A DNA stretch of 9,272 nt from Acetobacteraceae bacterium (GTDB lineage Bacteria > Pseudomonadota > Alphaproteobacteria > Acetobacterales > Acetobacteraceae), in contig DAICYU010000113.1 in NCBI GenBank assembly GCA_027311485.1, positions 1 to 9,272 of the forward strand, in the 5' to 3' direction. The number at the start of each line of letters is the position of its first letter. Position 1 is the first letter of the stretch. Made by a program: the position numbers and the translations under genes. Positions 5,510 to 9,272 of this stretch are shown here, piece by piece. Under the pieces are notes generated by a model. It was not told the origin of the DNA and searched no databases. It worked only from the letters and a program-made list of their open reading frames with translations.

Positions 5510-6819
5510 GCGGCGATTTGGACGCGACGCACGACCCAGCGCTGCGAAGCTGGGTGCCCGGTGCGGACGGGCATGCGGCATTTCCGATCCAGAACCTCCC
5601 GTTCGGCATCTTCACGCCGCCGGACGGCTGCGGGCCGCGTGGCGGGGTGGCGATCGGCAACCGGATTCTTGATTTAGGCCGAGCGGCGGCGGCGGGCCTG
5701 TTCTCGGGGCTGGCAGAGCAGGCGGCGGCGGCAGCGTCGGCCGACACGCTGAATAGCTTTATGGGCCTGGGGGCTGGTCCGCGGCGGGCGCTGCGCGGGC
5801 GGCTTTCAGAGCTGCTGCGTGCCGGCCATGCCGATGTGGCGACCGTGGCGGGCTGCCTGCATGATGCCGCCGCCTGTGTCCTGCACGTGCCGGCACGGAT
5901 CGGCAACTACACCGATTTCTTTGTCGGCATCCATCACGCCACCAACTCGGGCCGGGTGTTCCGGCCGGATCATCCGTTGCTGCCGAACTACAAATACGTG
6001 CCGATTGGCTATCATGGCAGGGCGTCCTCGGTGCTGGCATCGGGCACCGACGTGCGGCGGCCGAAGGGGCAGATCAAGCCGCTGGATGCCAACGTGCCTC
6101 GGTATGCGCCTAGCGAGCGGCTGGATTATGAGCTGGAGCTGGGCATCTGGATCGGCCCGGGTAGTGCGTTGGGGGAGCCGGTGCCGATTGCGCAGGCCGG
6201 GGACCACATTGCCGGCTACTGCCTGCTAAACGACTGGTCGGCGCGCGATATCCAGGCATGGGAATACCAGCCGCTGGGCCCGTTCCTGGGCAAGAGCTTC
6301 GGCACGACGATTTCCGCCTGGGTTGTCACGCCCGAGGCGTTGGCACCCTTCCGGATTCCGCAGCCGGCCAGGCCTGATGGCGATCCGGCGCCGTTGCCCT
6401 ACCTGCTGGATGCCGCCGACCAGGCGGGCGGGGCGTTCGACGTCGTCCTGGAGTCGCTGCTGCTGACCCCGGCGATGCGGGAAGCGGGGCTGCCGCCGCA
6501 CCGGCTCGCGGTGTCGAACACGCGCTACATGTACTGGACCGCGGCGCAGATGGTGGCGCACCACAGCAGCAACGGCTGCAACCTGCAGCCGGGCGACCTG
6601 TTCGGGTCCGGCACGATTTCGGCGCCGACGGCTGACGGGCGCGGCTGCCTGCTGGAGATGACCTTCGGCGGTCGTGATGCGGTGACGCTGCCGTCCGGCG
6701 AGACGCGGCGGTTCCTGGCGGATGGCGATGAGGTCATCCTGCGGGCGCGGGCGGAGAAGCCGGGCGCCGCGCCCGTCGGGTTTGGCGAGTGCCGCGGGCG
6801 CGTGCTGCCGGCTCTATAA
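5506..6819 (+). CDS. fahA: Fumarylacetoacetase (fumarylacetoacetate hydrolase)
   Basis: The enzyme hydrolyses fumarylacetoacetate to fumarate and acetoacetate, the last step of tyrosine breakdown. The 437-residue product is full length for the eukaryote-like FAH family: an N-terminal SH3-like domain (about 1-125; FPIQNLPFGIF at 26-36) and the mixed beta-roll catalytic domain. By alignment from memory with the mouse enzyme, the metal ligands are D137 (GNYTDFF), E209 and E211 (LDYELELG) and D243 (LNDWSARD), the general base is H144 (IHHATN), and the active-site lysine is K263 (FLGKSFGT). QPLGPFLGKSFGTTIS and GDLFGSGTIS are family hallmarks. The start overlaps the hmgA stop by four bases. It has no ribosome site of its own as strong as those of hppD and hmgA. 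The gene ends 13 bp from the convergent hydrolase gene. Confidence 0.96.
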   Translation: MSGDLDATHDPALRSWVPGADGHAAFPIQNLPFGIFTPPDGCGPRGGVAIGNRILDLGRAAAAGLFSGLAEQAAAAASADTLNSFMGLGAGPRRALRGRLSELLRAGHADVATVAGCLHDAAACVLHVPARIGNYTDFFVGIHHATNSGRVFRPDHPLLPNYKYVPIGYHGRASSVLASGTDVRRPKGQIKPLDANVPRYAPSERLDYELELGIWIGPGSALGEPVPIAQAGDHIAGYCLLNDWSARDIQAWEYQPLGPFLGKSFGTTISAWVVTPEALAPFRIPQPARPDGDPAPLPYLLDAADQAGGAFDVVLESLLLTPAMREAGLPPHRLAVSNTRYMYWTAAQMVAHHSSNGCNLQPGDLFGSGTISAPTADGRGCLLEMTFGGRDAVTLPSGETRRFLADGDEVILRARAEKPGAAPVGFGECRGRVLPAL

Positions 6820-6832
6820 CCGGGCGGGTGGA

Positions 6833-7468
6833 TCAGGGGGCGTTACGGGTGCGCCAGTGGTCGATTTCGGCCATGGCGGTGGCGGCGTCGATGATGTCGG
6901 CGTAGCGCCGGTCGATGTCTTTCAGGTTCTGGTCGTGGGCGACCTTGTCGTGGTCGCTGACGCAGTCATGCGCCACCATGACGCGAAAGCCGAGGGAGAA
7001 CGCATCGATCACACTGGCGCGGATACAGCCGGAGGTGACGCAACCGGTGACGATGACGGTGTCCACACGCTCCCGCGTCAGGATGGATGCGGCGGGTGTG
7101 GCGAAGAAGATCGATGGTGCGGACTTCATCAGCAGCACGTCGGGTTCCGCCGCGGCAATGCGCGGGTCCAGTTCGACACTTGGCGTGCCTTTCAGCAGAT
7201 CGAACACCGGTTCGGCTTTCCAGTGTGGCGCCGCCCGGGGCGAGTCGTAGCCGTTGACGCAGGCAATGACCGGCAGCCCGGCCCGCTTGGCTGCCTGGAT
7301 CAGCGGCACGGTGTTGCTGACTGCCTGATCAACGGCTTCGCCGCCGCCCATGGGGAATTGCGGGTCGGTGAAGCCGCGCTGGAAATCGACGACGACGAGT
7401 CCCGGCTTGGCGCCGAAGCCGACCGGACGGGAACCGTAGCCGCGTTGTGCGTAGATGTCGTTGGACAT
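6833..7468 (-). CDS. Isochorismatase-family cysteine hydrolase (N-carbamoylsarcosine amidase / maleamate amidase type)
   Basis: A cytoplasmic amide hydrolase of the isochorismatase fold, 211 residues. The catalytic triad of the family is visible: D28 in LVVVDFQRGFTDP, K115 in VLLMKSAPSIF, and C148 in TGCVTSGCIRA, where the V144-T145 bond would be the usual cis-peptide. The N-terminal YAQRGYGSRPVGFGAKP and the C-terminal NLKDIDRRYADIID resemble N-carbamoylsarcosine amidases and maleamate amidohydrolases more than true isochorismatases. The chosen ATG (complement at 7466-7468) follows GGAGG (complement of 7475-7479) by six bases; a start 24 nt upstream would place this ribosome site inside the gene. 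It is convergent with fahA, with 13 bp between stop codons. The natural substrate cannot be decided from sequence; nothing in the neighbourhood encodes creatinine or nicotinate breakdown. Confidence 0.88.
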   Translation of the reverse strand: MSNDIYAQRGYGSRPVGFGAKPGLVVVDFQRGFTDPQFPMGGGEAVDQAVSNTVPLIQAAKRAGLPVIACVNGYDSPRAAPHWKAEPVFDLLKGTPSVELDPRIAAAEPDVLLMKSAPSIFFATPAASILTRERVDTVIVTGCVTSGCIRASVIDAFSLGFRVMVAHDCVSDHDKVAHDQNLKDIDRRYADIIDAATAMAEIDHWRTRNAP

Positions 7469-7573
7469 GATGGACCTCCGGCGGAATGCCAAGCAAACGG
7501 CGTGCCTGTGAATCAGCGGCTGAATAGACGTTTCGCTGGGGTAGTTTCATCCACCCGTCATCCGGCTGACCCG

Positions 7574-7584
7574 AAATTAAAATA
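7574..7584 (+). promoter_or_regulatory. AT-rich element upstream of the HMA-like gene
   Basis: AAATTAAAATA is the only long AT run in the 156-bp divergent spacer (7469-7624) and stands out in this GC-rich background. It contains TAAAAT (7578-7583) as a possible -10, but the base positions expected for a -35 (CCGTCA at 7555-7560) match only partly. Offered as a promoter location, not a defined promoter. Confidence 0.3.
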
Positions 7585-7624
7585 GAACGACGCTACCAAC
7601 CGCCTGTCCCACGCGAGGGCCAGG

Positions 7625-7999
7625 ATGCTCATTCTTGTACATGAAACACGGAACCGGATGCGGTTCAACAGCCCGGCGATCAAGCTCAACCCTGACCTGG
7701 CAGCCGCGTTGGTTGCGGCGGTACGGGCGGTGCGGGATGTCACAGGCGCGCACCATAATCCGCTGACCGGCAGCCTGATCGTGCACCACAGCGGCACCGG
7801 TCCGGCGCGCGATGCGATTCTGGAACAACTTGCTGCCCGGATGGACGTCACCGTGGGCCCCGTGCCGGCGCAACGGGCGGGTGCCAGCGTGTCCCCGGCA
7901 TCCCTGACCACCGAGGCTATCGCGGCCGCCCTCATGGACGCTGTCATCAAGCGGATCGTCGGCCACAGCCTGGACGCGCTGGTAGCAGCCATTCTCTAG
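7625..7999 (+). CDS. Small HMA-like (ferredoxin-fold, HMA2-type) protein without CXXC
   Basis: A 124-residue protein whose first about 80 residues look like the heavy-metal-associated-like domain (HMA2 type) found alone or at the N-terminus of some P-type ATPases. The strand LILVHETRNRMRF (2-14) corresponds to the usual VH-x-PGR-R-R strand, an alpha helix runs about 22-38, and HHNPLTGSLIVHH (43-55) holds the NP-TGS-hairpin typical of these domains, then helix 60-71 and strand 73-79. The CXXC metal site of classical HMA domains is absent; the protein has no cysteine at all, but two His pairs (H43-H44 and H54-H55) sit on adjacent strands. The C-terminus (94-124) is a hydrophobic or amphipathic helix, perhaps a membrane contact. 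GAGGG at 7615-7619 precedes the ATG. It is followed after 214 bp by the three small membrane proteins and may belong to the same system. Family assignment is from recognisable pattern, not from a search. Confidence 0.68.
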   Translation: MLILVHETRNRMRFNSPAIKLNPDLAAALVAAVRAVRDVTGAHHNPLTGSLIVHHSGTGPARDAILEQLAARMDVTVGPVPAQRAGASVSPASLTTEAIAAALMDAVIKRIVGHSLDALVAAIL

Positions 8000-8011
8000 G
8001 CGGCGGCTATC

Positions 8012-8085
8012 CAGGTCCCGGCGAACACACCCCGGCCACTGCCGCATCCTTTGCCCCACCGCCGGCCTGAACATCCCGGGACCTG
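8012..8085. repeat. Nested inverted repeats downstream of the HMA-like gene
   Basis: CAGGTCCCGG (8012-8021) is the exact reverse complement of CCGGGACCTG (8076-8085), with 54 nt between. Inside, CCGGC (8032-8036) pairs with GCCGG (8061-8065), giving a stacked two-stem structure. It lies 12 nt after the stop of the HMA-like gene. It has no T-run on either side; it may be an RNA structure in a readthrough transcript or a mobile-element remnant. Confidence 0.5.
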
Positions 8086-8118
8086 ATCACCGCCGTTTCC
8101 AAAGTGGGACCGGGGGGT

Positions 8119-8207
8119 CTGCATTGTAGCGATGACGTGAACATCCGGGGCTGGCGCCCGGGTCCCGTCGCACGTACCTAATGCGCTGTCACTACATTGT
8201 AATGCAG
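8119..8207. promoter_or_regulatory. Interrupted inverted repeat and CATTGTA repeat before the DUF5132-like genes
   Basis: CTGCATTGTAG (8119-8129) can pair with CTACA (8192-8196) plus ATGCAG (8202-8207), an 11-bp stem with a 5-nt bulge. Seen another way, CATTGTA is directly repeated at 8122-8128 and 8195-8201, 73 bp apart, and the second copy sits in the near-palindrome TACATTGTA just before the first gene of the cluster. It may be an operator, but no known box was matched. Confidence 0.3.
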
Positions 8208-8213
8208 TCCAAA

Positions 8214-8711
8214 ATGGCGTCGTTCGAGGACATTCTAGGGGGCAACCTTGCCGCAGCGGCAGCCTTCGGTGTGGTCGCGCTGGTGCTTCCCAAGGTGGCT
8301 CCCAACCTGCCGCTTCCGGTTCGGTCGGCGCTGACGGGCGGCGTAAACCTGTTCCTTGAGGCGGAGGGTGAGGCCGAGGGCGGCATCATCGACCGGCTCG
8401 CGGAGACGGTCCTGCAAAATGTCCTGCAGAACCTGTCCGCGCCTGCCCCTGAAGACGAAAGACACCGAGCGGCGCGGGCCGCCGTGGAAGACTTTGCACA
8501 TGCGGCGCGCAGGCGCGCCCGGCGATACGCCCGCAATGAGCGCGACCGGTCCGCCCGCTATTCACGTCACATGGCGGCGCTGCGACACAAGCTGAAGCGG
8601 GCACAGGCCCACCCCGGCAGTGCCCATGCGGCTGTGTTGTCCGACATGGTCGCCGCGTTGGACCAGCGTCCCTTTAAGCCAGATCAGGAGAGTTCGCATG
8701 GCACTGCTTGA
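8214..8711 (+). CDS. Unknown small membrane-anchored protein, diverged DUF5132-like, Arg-rich tail
   Basis: A 165-residue protein of unknown function, first of three consecutive related genes. MASFEDILGGN at its start parallels MAFFEDVFKGGN of the third gene, which decides the start at 8214 over in-frame ATGs at 8181 and 8202; none has a clear ribosome site. A Gly/Ala-rich hydrophobic segment (11-29) is a probable membrane helix or hairpin, followed by LPLPVRSALTGGVNLFLEAE (32-51), which lines up with LRPAAK...GGIMAY of its neighbours. Unlike them it goes on with an acidic, amphipathic stretch (49-73) and a long helical Arg/His-rich region (about 81-135, ARRRARRYARNERDR). Such a tail suggests binding to nucleic acid, acidic lipid or an acidic protein. 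The last 14 bases overlap the next gene. Confidence 0.72.
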   Translation: MASFEDILGGNLAAAAAFGVVALVLPKVAPNLPLPVRSALTGGVNLFLEAEGEAEGGIIDRLAETVLQNVLQNLSAPAPEDERHRAARAAVEDFAHAARRRARRYARNERDRSARYSRHMAALRHKLKRAQAHPGSAHAAVLSDMVAALDQRPFKPDQESSHGTA

Positions 8712-9015
8712 CGATCTCGCAAAGAGCCCGACGCCGGTCGGGCTTGCGGTCGGGTTCGGGGCGGCGTTGCTCGTGCCGATGCTGATGCCCGCCGTTACCA
8801 GGGGCCTTCGGCCGGCGGCCAAGGCGGCCATGCGGTCCGGCATCATGCTGTATCGCAGCACCGTGGAGCCGATCAGCGCAGCGGTGGGCAACCTTGTCAC
8901 CGAAGCACAACTGGAGCTTGCGTCGGCACGGTCAGCCGAGGCGACGCAGCCTGCGGAGGATCGCAAGACACCACAATCCAAGGGGCGCAAGGGCCAGGCA
9001 GCCAAGCACCCGTAA
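8698..9015 (+). CDS. DUF5132-type small membrane protein
   Basis: A 105-residue protein of the DUF5132 type, function unknown. The N-terminus (MALLDDLAKSP) leads into a Gly-rich hydrophobic segment GLAVGFGAALLVPMLMPAV (15-33), probably membrane-inserted, then the family core LRPAAKAAMRSGIMLY (37-52), a predicted amphipathic helix through about 80 (VEPISAAVGNLVTEAQLELA), and a polar Lys-rich tail ending KHP. It is nearly co-linear with the next gene product (shared pattern VG-A-VP-LMP...LRPAAK...GIM-Y), so the two are tandem paralogs. AGGAG at 8686-8690 gives a 7-nt spacing to the ATG, which lies inside the end of the preceding gene (14-bp overlap): translational coupling and joint function are likely. 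Confidence 0.82.
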   Translation: MALLDDLAKSPTPVGLAVGFGAALLVPMLMPAVTRGLRPAAKAAMRSGIMLYRSTVEPISAAVGNLVTEAQLELASARSAEATQPAEDRKTPQSKGRKGQAAKHP

Positions 9016-9062
9016 CGCCGTTACCCGCCGGACGCTCACCCCACTCATAGGAGATTACGCGA

Positions 9063-9272
9063 ATGGCTTTCTTCGAGGATGTATTCAAGGGCGGCAATAT
9101 CGTGACAGGGTTGGCCATCGGCGTCGGCACCGCGGTGGTCGCGCCAATCCTGATGCCAATATTGGGCGGCCTGCTTCGACCCGCGGCGAAGGTTGTGATC
9201 AGGGGCGGCATCATGGCCTATGACCAGGGGCGCCAAGCCATGGCGCGTGTCAGCGAGGCGACGAGCGATGTC
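9063..9272 (+). CDS. DUF5132-type small membrane protein (3' end outside window)
   Basis: The first 70 residues of a third family member, open to the right edge. MAFFEDVFKGGN (1-12) is followed by a Gly-rich hydrophobic segment IVTGLAIGVGTAVVAPILMP (13-32), the core GGLLRPAAKVVIRGGIMAYD (35-54), and the start of an amphipathic helix (QGRQAMARVSEATSDV). AGGAG at 9049-9053 lies nine bases before the ATG, and the gene starts 47 nt after its paralog stops, so the three genes look like one operon. The remaining tail, which might carry a metal-binding motif, is not visible. Confidence 0.82.
   Translation, partial: MAFFEDVFKGGNIVTGLAIGVGTAVVAPILMPILGGLLRPAAKVVIRGGIMAYDQGRQAMARVSEATSDV

Noticed and set aside
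4589..5581. 330-codon open frame on the minus strand opposite hmgA
   Set aside because: Shadow frame; low-complexity Arg/His/Gln-rich translation and no ribosome site.
6820..6832. Bidirectional terminator between fahA and the hydrolase gene
   Set aside because: Only 13 bp separate the stop codons and no stem-loop fits.
6722..7585. 287-codon plus-strand frame opposite the isochorismatase-fold gene
   Set aside because: It starts inside fahA and lies over a gene with an intact triad and ribosome site; its translation is Gly/Asp/Val low-complexity typical of shadows.
7577..8074. 165-codon minus-strand frame opposite the HMA-like gene
   Set aside because: The plus-strand frame has a domain-like pattern (NPLTGS hairpin) and ribosome site; the minus frame has neither.

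Overview
The window is GC-rich, densely coded bacterial chromosome. Gene content points to an alphaproteobacterium, probably in or near the Rhodospirillales/Acetobacteraceae: an MGSFSIWHW-type TatA, a PmtA-type phospholipid methyltransferase, a tRNA-Ala(CGC), and an Lrp-controlled homogentisate pathway. The genus cannot be named from the sequence alone.

Layout. (1) 1-542, minus: a PduO-type cob(I)alamin adenosyltransferase running off the left edge. (2) 801-1046, plus: a small TatA-family translocase subunit, followed by a 153-nt spacer with three consecutive hairpins, one with a 17-bp stem. (3) 1200-1826, plus: a GTG-started SAM-dependent methyltransferase resembling phosphatidylethanolamine N-methyltransferase PmtA. 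(4) 1941-2016, minus: tRNA-Ala(CGC) with a plausible promoter. (5) 2216-6819: a tyrosine/homogentisate catabolic locus. A minus-strand Lrp/AsnC regulator is divergent from hppD, which is followed by hmgA and fahA on the plus strand. HppD converts 4-hydroxyphenylpyruvate to homogentisate, HmgA opens the ring to maleylacetoacetate, and FahA cleaves fumarylacetoacetate to fumarate and acetoacetate. The isomerase joining the last two steps (MaiA) is not in the window. hppD and hmgA are separated by a 15-bp imperfect tandem repeat; hmgA and fahA overlap by ATGA. (6) 6833-7468, minus: an isochorismatase-fold cysteine hydrolase (N-carbamoylsarcosine amidase/maleamate amidase type), convergent with fahA. 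(7) 7625-9272, plus: a Cys-less HMA-like small protein, a structured spacer, and three consecutive small membrane-anchored proteins, of which the last two are clear DUF5132-type paralogs and the first is a diverged relative. The third is cut by the right edge.

Regions 1-6 are recognisable housekeeping and catabolic genes. Region 7 is the least described part. HMA-like domains lacking CXXC and small glycine-rich one-helix membrane proteins are the kind of genes found beside P-type metal ATPases, so I infer that the window enters a metal-transport or membrane-platform module whose transporter lies to the right. No insertion sequence, integrase, CRISPR array, rRNA or replication origin was seen. 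The longest stretch without a gene is 543-800 (258 nt), where I see only a weak repeated palindrome (GTCATGAY at 578-585 and 607-614) and no convincing promoter.
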